Source: Chamaecyparis obtusa
Lineage: Eukaryota; Streptophyta; Pinopsida; Cupressales; Cupressaceae
Assembly (NCBI GenBank): GCA_027943335.1
Contig: BSBK01006754.1
Coordinates: 214,001 to 278,000, forward strand
Length of the DNA: 64,000 bases
Direction: 5' to 3'
This document shows, piece by piece, positions 46,638 through 57,879 of the stretch. The notes under the pieces were generated by a model. The model was not told the DNA's origin. It did no database searches and saw only the letters and a program-made list of their open reading frames with translations. Numbering within the stretch: the first letter of the stretch is position 1; each line of letters begins with the position of its first letter. Both the position numbers and the translations under genes were made by a program.

Positions 46638-49054
46638 ATGGCCGGTGGCAGAAAGAGGGACTCTTTATGGAAACATGGGACACTAGGACCAAATCGAAGA
46701 GATGTCAAGTGTAACCATTGCCCTAAGATGATGAGTGGGGGCATAAGCAGACTAAAATATCACCTTGCAAAGATTAAATGTAATGATGTTACACCTTGTG
46801 ATGGTTGTCCGGAAGAGGCTACAAGGGAGGCTTTGGCAAGCCTTGAAGCATATGCAGAAAATAAGATAGCAAAAAAGAGGACATCAAAGGCCATGGCAGC
46901 CCCAATGGGGGATTTTAGTTCTACAGGGTCACAATCAAGTGCAGAGGCTTCTTCTTCCATTGGGCCACGAATATGAGGATCGGGAAATTCGAGCAGCCAT
47001 ATAGCATACTTTTGGGTTCCACGTAACATTCCTGGTGCTCAACCTAGATTGCAAGGCACTGCATGGAACAAAGAGATGCATGAGAAGACAAGGGTGGCAG
47101 TTGCAAGATTTTGGTTCTACAACGATATTCCCTTCAATGCAGTATGTAGTCCATATTGGGATCAATTGGTTGCTGCAATGACCGTGTCTGGTAAGGGGTT
47201 CAAGCCCCCAACTCGTTATGAGGTGAGTGGGCCATTGTTATAGAATGAGGTCAAAACCATTCATCAACTTGTGGAAGAGCAAAGAAGAGTTTGGCAACAG
47301 AGAGGCTGCACTATTATATTTGATGGGTGGACAGATGGTAGGAATAGGATGCTCATCAACTTTCTCGTTGCTTCAGGGGGACAGCTAGTATTTTTTAAAT
47401 CAATTGATGCCTCTGATCAAGTGAAAAATGCAGAGAATTTTTGCAACATGTTGGATGAGGTGGTGGTGGAAGTGGGAGTGGGTAATGTCATCCAAATAGT
47501 GACTGATAATGCAACTGCATATGTGGCAGTCGGTAGACTTCTGATGGATAGGCATCCCACATTATTTTGGAGCCCTTGTGCTGCCCATTGTCTTGACTTG
47601 CTCCTTGAGGACCTAGGGAGATTGAGTTGGGTGGAGAAGGTGGTCGAAGATGGAAGAAATATCACAAAGTACATCTACAATCACACATGGGTCCTGAGTC
47701 TTATGAGACAATACACTAATGTTAAGGATCTTGTGCGATCTGGGGTCACACGCTTTGCTACTAATTTTCTCAACTTGCAAAGCATATTAGACGCATTGCC
47801 CAACCTAAGGCGGATGTTTGTGAGTGAGGAATGGTTGGAGAGTCCTTATGCTAAGAAACCTGAAGCAAAGAGGTTGTGAAGGCTGTGTATGATGTTAGAT
47901 TTGGCAAGCTAATAGAGGAGATCATCAAGGTAAGTTTTTGAACCTTAACTGATGATTTATTATTTAATTTTCAGATAATGCAATTCGCTGATTTTGGTTA
48001 AATTTTTTATGCCCAAGTGTCAGAACCGTTGGTGAAGGTTCTTCGAATAGTGGATGGGGATAAAAGCCTCATGGGCTATCTATATGAGGCCATGGATAGG
48101 GCCAAAGAGGCCATTCAACACTTGTATAGGTCAAATGAGACCAAATATAGACCCATATGGAACATAATCGTAGGTGGAACCGACAACTCCACCAACATAT
48201 TCATGCTGCTGCCTACTACTTGAACCCCACATTTTACTTCTCCGACACTTTCAAAGCAGATATAGAGGTTCAAGTTGGCATAGACACATGTATTCGGAGA
48301 TTGGATGCTGATTTGGAGGATCAAGACCTTGTACTTGATGAGTTACAAAGCTACAAGAGGGAAGATGGGCCATTGTTTTCTTCACCTGATTGCAAACGTA
48401 GGAGATACACTCTACAGCCAGATAAACAAGAACACGTGTTTAGTTTTATTATACCATTTATTTTGCTCATTAAGTTTATTAGAATCTTCACCACATTATA
48501 AATGGTTTAACATTTTTTTAATCCTTGTAGATCTGTGGTGGAAAAATTATGGTGCCACAACACCTAATCTTCAAAAGCTTGCCATCCAAATATTATTGCA
48601 GCCCTGTAGTGCTTCTGGTTGTGACCGAAATTGGAGTTTTTCTGAGAACATACATACAAAGAAGCGCAATAGGTTGACTCAGAAGCACTTGAATGACTTG
48701 GTTTATGTGCTGTACAACCTTCGATTGCATGAAAAGAAGGTGCAAGGGGAGGCTTCATATGAAGCACTTGACCTCGATGAGATTGATCCATATGCAGCAA
48801 ATTGGGTTGCTCCTCCTAATGGTGATGATGTGGATGTGGATGTGCATGTGCATGTGGATCCTTTCTTGATTGATGATCAACTAGCTGACTTTAATATGGA
48901 GGAAGATGTTTGGGATGCAGAAGTGGCAGCACGTGAGGAGGAACATGAGCTTGGTCATGATCCATCAGGAGCTTCTATTGAGCTATTTAGCCCCCTGTTG
49001 GGGATGGTGCAACTACTTCAGCACCACCCACCCAGCAGCAGTGATCTCTTTTGA
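46638..49054 (+). pseudogene. hAT transposase (BED zinc finger, DUF659, hATC)
   Basis: It would bind the element ends and cut and paste the element in the nucleus. 46638-46976 codes a BED finger (VKCNHCPKMMSGGISRLKYH). 47049-47243 and 47271-47879 hold the catalytic DUF659-type region (FDGWTDGRNRMLINFLVAS, VTDNATAYVAVGR, WSPCAAHCLDLLLEDLG). 48017 onward continues the helical insert. After an acceptor at about 48530 (CCTTGTAG, then CTGTGGTGGAAAAATTATGG) comes the hATC dimerisation region (CDRNWSFSENIHTKKRNRL, LNDLVYVLYNLRL) and an acidic tail to the TGA at 49054. Introns are likely at about 47931-48022 (GTAAGT donor) and about 48450-48530. A TGA with a frame change at 46974 and a TAG at 47241 interrupt the frame. 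It is probably inactive, or these mark further introns. Confidence 0.9.
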
Positions 49055-49979
49055 GCTTTAGTCGTAGACACAATTTATGATTTCTACTTCTAGTTTTCAT
49101 TGATACTAAAACTTGAACCTACTATGTATTCAAAAGTTGTAGTTTCATGGAGTTTGACTTTGATATGTATTGAACTTATTTTTATTTAGATGTCGCACTT
49201 GTTTTTTGGTATATGATTCTATGTTAATATGCTAAGTTCTAATTAGTAATTGCTATGTATTTAACTCAAAACTTTGATTCATATATGGTGGATATCTGAA
49301 ATCAGTATATGCTCTACAAATTTGGTGTATATGTGTGTGTTTTTAAGAATATTTTAAGAAAATATATATTTTCAAATGTTCGATAAAAGTGCCAATTTAT
49401 TGCCGATTTTTTCGTCGAGTTTTTGGCGATTCTGAGTTTTTCAATTTTTTTGGGTTGGCCGAGTTATTGCCGAGTCCGAGTTTTTCAACCTTGAGATCAA
49501 CAATGCAAGCAGATTGCTCACCTTAAAACAACTCATGAACATCAAAATGAATAAAGGAGAAACAATTACTTCATATTTTTTGAGAATCTCCGAATTAAGA
49601 GATCAACTTTCTACTATTGGAAATAATGTAGATGATCTAGAACTATCCCTAATTGCCCTAAGAGGGTTACCAATCTCTTGGGAATCTTTTATCCAATGCA
49701 TCAGCGGTCAACCATCACTACCTAAATTCGATCAACTCAAGAACGATTGCACTCAAGAAGAATATCGACTAATCTCAAGAGGGATAGGTCTGAATAAAGA
49801 GGGAGATATTCAAGCACTTCATGCTACAACAAACAACAAAAGGAAAAAGAATTTCAAATGAAAGAGAGGAAATAATAATCGACATCACAAAAACAGAGAT
49901 CTCTCAAAGGTCTAATGCTACAAGTGTGATAAGTTTGGACACACTCACAGGTTCTGTCCAGAAAGAAAGAAAACTCAAG

Positions 49980-50300
49980 CAACCATAGTTGAAGTGAAAG
50001 AAGTGGAAAATCCTCTATTCTTCTTAGCCTTATCAAGTGAACTAAACTCAAATAAAAGCACTTGGATAATTGATAGCAGAGCATCAAGACACATAACCGG
50101 CTTTAGAGATCAATTCGATACTTTTGAAGAACACTCAACTGAAGAGGTCACAATTGGTGACAACACCACCTACCCTGTGAAAGGAATTGGCTTTAGAGTT
50201 TATAAAGATATCATCTCATGCTATTAGGAGTAATGGCCACAGAATATCAAGTCACATGATATTCACCATGTGCTCAGAGTACTAGGCTACCAACATCAAG
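49980..50300 (+). pseudogene. Copia aspartic protease start
   Basis: It follows the Gag knuckle in frame: WIIDSRASRHITGFRDQF, followed by VTIGDNTTYPVKGIG. The active-site triad, normally DSGA, reads DSRA here. Sequence after about 50230 has stops and then loses resemblance, so integrase and RT are absent. Gag and protease are normally one polyprotein in Copia elements. Confidence 0.82.
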
Positions 50301-51779
50301 TCTTATGTAATGACCCTTGCCAGTGGATCACTAAAAATCTCTGATTTTTGCACTTATGGAATTTCATCAAACAATTGGCAAGCAATCAACTACACTGCTG
50401 GAAGTAAAAGACTGAATATGGGAAATTGTTGAGCAACAAATCCACACAATACAATGATGCAAAACAGTGCCAATATGTTCATTCAATGAAGATATTGACT
50501 CCCTTACAATAGATTGCAACTTTCAGATTTTACAAATTATTTGGCACCTTAGAATCTAAAATATACTTGTGAGACACAAGGAATATTGTCAAACACTTCG
50601 TGTGCAACCTTCCAGCTTGCTGGTCTAATAATATCAGTCTAATATGTACTTTTAAATGACTATAGATAGCTTCCAATGCTTGAGAATCAACACATCAAAA
50701 CATAAATTATCATCTAGATGCTTAAATGACACTTTGGACCCTTAACCAATGCATAGAGATGGATTTTCAATGTTACATATGCACTTACAGCCAAGTGACA
50801 TTTTGACAAACATTTGTCATGCAACTCAAGAACATCACATAATTAGAATGCAGCCTTATCTCTCTATGCAACTGAAGCATTAAACTGATTTCAAGAATAT
50901 TTATCAAATGACCTAGTCTCTTGACTTTCAACTACAAGTTTCAGAATTTTCTGAGTACAAAGACAGCCATGATTTCATACATAAACAACATTAAAACTTA
51001 TTGAAATAAGTGCCAAATGAACCTGAAATGAAGCACCTATGAGTGTGAATGAAGAAGCAATCAATATCACTCCACTTTGAGCCTTCCTCTTGCCAAATTG
51101 AATTTTCAAATTCGCCCCTGTTCTGATATGAATGCCAATAATAAATAAATGCAGCAATAAAAGGTCTCCAAATTTGTATAGAAATGATTGCCAAGACAAT
51201 AGCAATTGATTCCTCAAATACCCATAACCAAAGGATGCCTCCAAGTGAAGTTATGAACAAAAATGTGGGTCCAAGATGAAAATCGCAGTATGCTGGAAAT
51301 GCCACAAAAACTACTGAAATGGTCTTCAAATAATGCCAATGCAATCCTCTTGATTAATGGATGAAAACAAGTCTTTTTGACAACCCAAATTCCAAACCCT
51401 CAATAAAGTCTGAGGACTTCAAAATATATCAAGACTCAGTCCAAATCTGAATACTCAATAATGCCCAGCATAAAATGGTTGAATACCACTTCCAATGTGC
51501 AACCCTTCAGAAGATATTTCACCTCCTCAGTTATGCAAACCCTTAGGAGTTTCCGTTCCTAAAGATCAATTGAAAATTTGCAGACCTAGATGGTGCCACA
51601 AATGCTCCAAGATGAAAATGTAGTAGAATCCTCAAATCAAGCATTTCCAAATGAAAGCCCAAGCCCTCTATTTATTCTTTTCCTTGAGAAGTTGCTAGAA
51701 CTTCTAGAAACATCCAATTATAATGTACTTTATAATAAAATAACATTATAATAATAAAGTACATTTCTCAACTCAAAAT
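50301..51779. other. No recognised gene
   Basis: Frames such as 50991-51344 (minus) show no family resemblance. The region may be the interior of the minus-strand LTR element whose LTR is at 53880. Confidence 0.4.
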
Positions 51780-51784
51780 TATAA

Positions 51785-51970
51785 CAATGTAGGCTCATAA
51801 CTGAATGTAGGCCCAACTACAACCGAATGTAGGCTCAAGACTGAACGTAGGCTCTACTACAACTGGATGTAGGCTCAAACTGGATGTAGGCTCACTCTGG
51901 ATGTAGGCTCCACTACAATTGCATGTAGGCCCATACTGGATGTAGGCTCTACTGAATGTAGGCTCTATCA
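51785..51970. repeat. Minisatellite, ACTGGATGTAGGCTC units
   Basis: About ten units of 15-26 bp sharing TGTAGGCTC, often with a CTACAAC extension. Confidence 0.85.
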
Positions 51971-52084
51971 GCAATATGCAATCAAATGATCAACATAATG
52001 ACCCTCTCTCCAAACCATTTGCCTACGAGAGTCGATGATAGGCAAATCCGTCATGCCAAACGATGTCAGCCAAAATGGGGACAT

Positions 52085-52295
52085 GACATCTTATGATGTC
52101 TACCAGGTACTCAACAAATATTTTAGATATCATCTCAATATGATATCAGAGATATGGTCTGACCAAGAATATCAAATCTCATGATATTCACCATAACTCA
52201 AAAAATATTTCAGATATCACCTCAATATGATATCAGAGATGGTTTGACCAAGAATATCAAGTCTTGTGATATTCACCATAACTCAAAAATTCCAT
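52085..52295. repeat. Imperfect ~110-bp duplication
   Basis: Two copies carry TCAATATGATATCAGAGAT, GACCAAGAATATCAA and TGATATTCACCATAACTCAA. The same ATTCACCAT phrase occurs at 50258. Confidence 0.75.
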
Positions 52296-52309
52296 AGGTA
52301 ATGTATCCT

Positions 52310-52650
52310 TAATGCAAGGTATCATCTATTGTGATCTATTTCAGCCATCACATGATGTCTATCACAATAGAAGGTCAATAGTCTGTTTAAGGAACTAAAT
52401 CCACCATGCAAGAAATCATCTATTGTGATCTGTTTCAGCTATCACAATAGAAGGTCAATGGTCTGTTTAAGGAACTGAATCCACCATGCAAGAAATCATC
52501 TATTGTGATTTGTTTCAGCCATCACACAATGTCTATCACAATAGAAGGTCAATGGATGTTTAAGGAACCGAATCCACCATGCACGAAATCATCTATTGTG
52601 ATCTGTTTCATCCATCACACGATGTCTATCACAATAGAAGGTCAAGTTAT
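52310..52650. repeat. Tandem array with ATCATCTATTGTGATCTG units
   Basis: Four units of about 85-105 bp share ATCATCTATTGTGAT, ATCACAATAGAAGGTCAA and CCACCATGCA. Within each unit CTATTGTGAT and ATCACAATAG are perfect inverses, so each unit can fold. One unit lacks the ATGTCT segment. Confidence 0.85.
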
Positions 52651-53866
52651 TGTAAGATCGTCACCTTTCAATAACTCTTACAAATACAAGTGATAATCAT
52701 TTGGAAGTTGCCACTTCCTCATGATTTACACAGAACCCATATAAGCATTCATAATTCATAGTCATCTAATTGTTTGAACATTGGAGAGTCCATCTCGATA
52801 TGGTCTACTCCCTCTAAATCAATACGACCAAGATTATCAGAAGTTGATTTAATCATATCCTCTATCTGCTCCCTCTGAAGCTCAAGTTCTTGTATCAACC
52901 TTTTGTCCTCTTTTGAAATGTTAGACTCCCTCTGCATCTAGTCTCAATTATCAATTTGTTTGCAAGCATTAAGTTCTTTCTCCCTTGAATGCAATTTTCT
53001 TGTGCTTCTATCCTGAAGGTTTGTCAAAGAGAGATTACAAATAGCTCACTAAACTATCTCGACCGAAAATACCAATGATAGAAGCATACAAGATTTTGCT
53101 AACCAATAGTATAGCATGAATTACAAACTTAACAATTTTGTGCATTAATAAAACATGGAATACTTATCTTTTATAAATTTCAATTATTTCATTTTGTAAG
53201 GTGGGCCCATATAAAAAATATCATGCAAATTCACAGAATGATATCGTCATTCTCGAACACTACCAAAATTCTTCACATGACCTGTCTTGAATATCCAAAG
53301 GTTCTATACAATATGACAACCTTCAATCTGATTGGATCTCCCTTCAAGCGGTTAGGCTTTTAAAGAAGGAACCTCACTCTTTTACTATCCATATACATCA
53401 AATCAGAAAACACCTTCTCTGATTATTTGAAAGAAATCTTCCCTTTGAATCATCTCCTCACTAAGGATGGTTCAAATGGGAATGTAACATTGGTTATTAT
53501 TATCCCCACAATGTAAAATTCCCACTCTTATATTGTTGAAAAATACTTATGTCTTCTTGTGAAATGACTTGATAGCTCCAAGAGAGGTGACTCTATAATT
53601 AATGCTTGTTTTCTAGAAAGAGACACCCTTCTTAACAAATCAGATTTCGCATAGACCCGTACACAGTCGGTCATAACTTTTGAACTTGACACTTTCTTGC
53701 CAATCGCTCCGGTGAGAGTCTTCTAACTTTGCTTATCACCAACATATCCAAAATTCAGCAAAATCCAACACTGTATTTGTGAGATATGATCCACGTACTG
53801 AGACTGTATTTTCTGAGACTGTCACACATTCACCATCAACAAACTACTCTCTTACATTTGCAACTT
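52651..53866. other. Leader and interior of the minus-strand LTR element
   Basis: There is no recognised protein. A 62-codon acidic helical frame (52937-52749, minus) is the only protein-like stretch. It lies downstream of a primer-binding site on the minus strand. Confidence 0.4.
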
Positions 53867-53879
53867 GGCTTTGATACCA
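53867..53879 (-). promoter_or_regulatory. Primer-binding site
   Basis: The minus strand reads TGGTATCAAAGCC, one base from the initiator-tRNA-Met type, immediately after the LTR end TTAACA. Confidence 0.85.
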
Positions 53880-54229
53880 TGTTAAGGTTTTTAGGATCAT
53901 TGCAAATGTAATAGCACTCCTGATTGTATGTGTTTTCCAAATGCAACAATCTCTTGCATTTATATTGAGAATGAGCCAAGAAGAGACATGTCCCTTCATG
54001 GGACATGTCTATTTATTATTATGTAATTAATATAATGACAACTATGATTATATATATACATATATATATAATCTCTTGAGTATTATATTAATTTCTCTAA
54101 TATTTACATAATATATATATATATATATATTAGTATATATACATCTCATATATACTAAATATATATATACATATCTTTACTAGTATTGACTCATAGTGTT
54201 TATCTGACTAAAGCTACAAAACATCAACA
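53880..54229 (-). repeat. 5' LTR, minus strand (350 bp)
   Basis: On the minus strand it starts TGTTGATGTTTTGTAGC and ends CCTTAACA, with the primer-binding site adjacent. It includes a TATA microsatellite (about 54045-54175). No partner LTR was found in the window's lower coordinates. Confidence 0.75.
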
Positions 54230-54289
54230 ATCCAAGAGGAAAATTGAGAGGGAGATTTGAAACCCAAGGCAAGAGGTGATTCATCTAGG

Positions 54290-55145
54290 CATAGTGGAAT
54301 CCGCCAGCCTTAGAGGAATCCAAATTCCTCTCCTGGGCCCAAATTCCGCCCCTAGAAGAAGTGGAGAAAATGTAAATTTGAGGCCCTTGGACTTAAACAA
54401 AACACAAAATGAATGAAATCCGATCCTAAGATTGAGAAATTAAGACTAATTGGGTTGAGGTGGAGATTGAGTTGAGGGGAGGAATCTGAATTCCTCTCTA
54501 CCCCTTGATTTCCGCTTGGCATTTTTGACATGAAAACATGATTTGAGCCCTTCAAAATGGTGATGATCAACTAAAGGAAAGGGTTGGATGGCTGGGCGAG
54601 CTTGATAAAATATTGAGATTGAGGAAAAGTGACAATGGAGAGGAGAATTCCTCTAGAAGTGGTGGATTCTGCCACCCCAATATTCCTCTAGCAAGGCTAA
54701 TTTCCACCCTATATACCAATGCTTGAAATCTGATCCTTGATCTTCAAGATTGCACGAAAAGGAAGGGTAAGAGGAGAAGAAGAAAAGAAGATGAAATAAA
54801 GGTCAACTTACATGGAGGGCAAGTTTTTTTTGAGATGTCGAGTTTGGAGGAAAAATGAGAAACAAAAAGAATCCGTTTTCCTCTCACATGCTTGAATTCC
54901 ACTCCTTTATAAAGAAGGTAGAAATGAAAAACCAACTTGTACAAAATAAAAACATGTCTTTGTTTCCCAAAATGATGAGTAAAATTTGAAAATTAAGGAG
55001 AGACGAATGTGGAATGAGAGGATGTTTGAAGGTGAAATCGGATCCAAATGAAGGCAAGAGGAAAATTCCTCTAAGAGTAGTGGACTCCGCCACCCTTAGA
55101 GGAGTCCAAATTCCTCCCCTATGCTGAATTTCCGCCCTTGATAAA
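54290..55145. repeat. Degenerate ~190-bp tandem repeat, about five units
   Basis: The phrase TCCAAATTCCTCTCC...AATTTCCGCCC recurs near 54313, 54480, 54680, 54870 and 55100. The first and last units carry CCGCCA..CTTAGAGGA. The core AGAGGAATCCAAATTCCTCT is an 8-bp inverted repeat with a 4-base loop. Confidence 0.7.
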
Positions 55146-55330
55146 GAGGCTTGATCAAAACAAGAGAAGGCCATTTCATTGAGTAAATAAACAAAGAAAA
55201 ACATCCATTTGATCCCCAATCAGATCGGCCCTAGAGAAAAGAGAAAAATAATTAAATAAAATGTTTTTATTGGACAAAAAAAGACCAGGTCAGCCCTCTA
55301 GTGAACATGCCTTTTCATGACATGGGACGC

Positions 55331-55340
55331 CTATATAAGA
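55331..55340 (+). promoter_or_regulatory. TATA-box-like promoter element
   Basis: CTATATAAGA followed by a purine-rich, stop-rich leader looks like a polymerase II (LTR-type) promoter. No gene follows before another LTR begins at 55575. Confidence 0.4.
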
Positions 55341-55574
55341 GGGGAAGAATCATTTCATTTTAGCATCAAATAAAACAAAATTGCCTCTGCTATTAGGCAG
55401 TGAACTCCTCATTCTAGCAGCAAAATTCATTCCAAGTAGGTAGTAAAATTCATCCAAAAAGGAGCAGCGATATGTGGTGTGGAGAAGTGGAATATCAAAA
55501 GGGCAGCAGGTCATCGATAAGGAAGAAGTGAGTTCTCTTGAAAAGTAGCGATTCTGGGCAAAGAGGAGCAAATT

Positions 55575-56500
55575 TGATGCAGGGGCATTCTAGGGTACTC
55601 GGTGAATTTGCATGCTGGTGTATTGTTTTGTCCGGTGTTACTCGGTTGCAACTTTAACCGATGGTCTCGGTTATTGAAGGGAGCTCGGTCGCTGAAGGAA
55701 CTCGGTGAAACCTCTTGTGCTTAGTGGAACTTGTACTCGGCGATGTCTGTGGTGCTCGGTCGACGTGCTTGCTCGGTGATGCTTGGTGTGGTCGGTTGTT
55801 TCACTGGTGCTCGGTTGTTTCTCTGGCGCTCGGTAGTTCTGGTTTACCGACTGGAGTTCTTGGTGATTTGGTTGGCCAACTTGGTGCATTTACTGTTGGT
55901 AGCTTTTGTTACATTTTCCTAGGTAGATCTAGAGGCCGACATGGAGAATTAAATGTTTGTAAGGCTACTTGAGAGCCGACTATTGTTGCATTTAATATTT
56001 GTTTGTAGTAGAAGCCTACTTGGCTTGGGAGTTAATTGTTTCTTCCAGCCGACTTGTGGCTGAAAATTAGTATTTAAGGAGTGTTTGGGTAGTTGTTTAG
56101 GCATCAGATAAGTTTGATCATATAAAGGAGATTTGGAAGCAGATTAGATAGATCTAATAGACTTGGATCCTGCGAGATCTTAAAGATCAGATTTGTTATC
56201 TGATAGTTTGTTATAGCAGAGCTAGTGGTTGTTTGCTTGGAGACAAGGAGATTGCTTGGAGGCTTGCGAGCTCAAGTTCAGATCTGCCTTAGGGTTTCCA
56301 TCAGTTGCTGAGTTGTTTTAGAACTGGACTAGCTAGGAGGTTGCAGAATTACTTTTGTAATTGATTGTAATTGGCCCTAACCTGGAAGGCCTTACAGCCG
56401 GGCATGTTAATGACAATTTGATTTGAGGCATATCTTGTTGTGTTATTCCGCTGTGGGTGTTTTGCTGCCTTTTTGGACTGTCCTTAATTGGATCCTCCTT
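55575..56500 (+). repeat. Third copy of the 4.4-11.9 kb LTR family (solo or truncated)
   Basis: It starts TGATGCAGGGGCATTCTAGG and matches, inverted, the LTRs at 4411-5201/10550-10691 and 11042-11905. A TATTTAAGGA box at 56071 marks the promoter on this strand. About 15 bp of the LTR end are missing compared with the other copies. No primer-binding site or partner LTR was seen, and no TSD was found. Confidence 0.8.
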
Positions 56501-56849
56501 ACATGATCTTGTTAAATTTATGATCAAGAATATATGGTTTTAAATTTTCTTACATAAACTGAATATATTACATATATTTAATCACAATATACATATATAT
56601 TTATTACTGATGTAGTAACAGATATATATATAATGATGATATACTTTATTACTATGATGCTGTGATATGACAATATCGATCTTGAACAATATATTATTCT
56701 TCACTGCTGTACATCACTCCTGTACTCGGCATTTATGAATTTCAGAATTTAATATAGCAGAGACTCATAGACACTTATGTACTAATAGATTGCTGTGTTT
56801 TTCGGTGTCTAAGAGTCATCAACTAAATCACATAATATACTGCAGTGAG

Positions 56850-56908
56850 CAGTCATTACTTGATGAGACGTGACTCATTAATGAGTCACGAATCATCAAG
56901 TTGTGACT
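56850..56908. repeat. Large near-perfect palindrome
   Basis: The centre, 56869-56890, is a perfect 22-bp palindrome (half-site CGTGACTCATT). Outer arms ACTTGATGA/TCATCAAGT and CAGTCA/TGACTG extend it to about 59 bp. Each half carries TGACTCA, the GCN4/AP-1 type bZIP site. Confidence 0.85.
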
Positions 56909-57876
56909 GTTCAAAGCAGTCCACACCATTTCATTTCCTATCGTTTTAACATTGCATAATACTGCGGTATTATACTATAGTCGATACATGTTATCTTAAC
57001 AAAACACGACACCGCATATAGCATGGTCAATGCATATCAAAAGACACGGTGGTGTATAATATGATACGTATAGTCCTTAATAAAACACGGCAATGTATAT
57101 AGTATAGTCGATACTGATCGACTTTAATATAACAGTCAATGACTTTCTTTAAATGCTTAACTTATATATATCAATTCAATTTGATCATAACTACTATATA
57201 TATTAATATATATCATAGTAATAGCAATAACGATAATATCTATTACTATGATATATATTTTAATATAATAATAATGATAATATATATTACTATATATATA
57301 TAATAATCTACATATTATTATTATATGTATATCATAATCATACTTTTATCTGATCAAAGCTATATTCATTAACAGATCTGCGTCAAAATTTCCCTTCAAA
57401 TTCTGAGATTAGAAGGTAGTGAAATAGCAAAATCTGGGTGTATGATATGGTAAAATTCATTGTTTTTTCCAGATTTTGACATGATGCTATTTCATTTCAA
57501 ATTTTTCTCATGCTAGGATGATCGAAATTTCATAAGGAAAGGAATTCAAGATGGCATAAAATGAACTCTAATCTATGTGGATTTGATTGAATTGCTCAAA
57601 GAAATGAAATCTAATCCAAATTCTATGTCTAATCTAATGAACCAAACATTGCAGGAAAAAGTAGATTAATCAATGTGATTAGGATTCTAAGTAGTGAAAT
57701 TTCAATTCAAGTTCTAGTTTTCTTTTCGAAAGTGATTATAATATCTTAAGGGAGAAAACTATGAAGTTATGAGATAGAATTCTAACCAACTTAAGCATCC
57801 AAATAAAAGATTTTCAAAGTAGAATGAAACTTAGCCAACTAATCAAAGTTCAAACCTTGAGTCTAATCGTGAAATT
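56909..57876. other. AT-rich DNA with microsatellites
   Basis: ATAT runs lie at 57160-57330. An imperfect repeat of a phrase containing AAACACGRC..TATATAGTATAGTCGATA occurs near 56950, 57000 and 57065-57110. No gene is seen. Confidence 0.5.
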
Positions 57877-57879
57877 GTG

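Larger units (their letters stand above)
45500..49493 (+). mobile_element. Complete hAT-family DNA transposon
   Basis: 3994 bp. Terminal inverted repeats are CAAGGATGAAAAACTC (45500-45515) and the complement of CAAGGTTGAAAAACTC (49478-49493), with one mismatch in 16. A perfect 8-bp target duplication, AGATCAAC, lies at 45492-45499 and 49494-49501. Eight-base duplications are the hallmark of hAT. The 5' part (45.5-46.6 kb) is AT-rich with strong inverted repeats. The transposase is coded on the plus strand, and the 3' part is non-coding. Confidence 0.95.
45209..49910 (+). pseudogene. Copia Gag (UBN2 type), interrupted by a hAT transposon
   Basis: Gag forms the retrotransposon particle. The first part (45209-45499) starts MVNGVIRVEDTLEGTSNFVSWKIRI, the typical LxGxxNFxxW start (quoted as one 25-residue region only by its ends: MVNGVIRVED and SNFVSWKIRI). 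It reads through the UBN2-like helices to TTYEIN. The second part (from 49494) resumes with SRLLTLKQLMNIKMNKGETI, ISELRDQLSTIG and ALRGLPISWESF to about 49861. A stop then precedes the zinc knuckle CYKCDKFGHTHRFC (about 49918-49960). Removing the 3994-bp hAT and one 8-bp duplication brings the two parts together at AGATCAAC. The ATG is the first after the primer-binding site. Confidence 0.88.

Noticed and set aside
51785..52650. CRISPR-like spacing of short repeats
   Set aside because: The repeats are degenerate minisatellites in plant DNA with no unique spacers of constant length and no cas genes.
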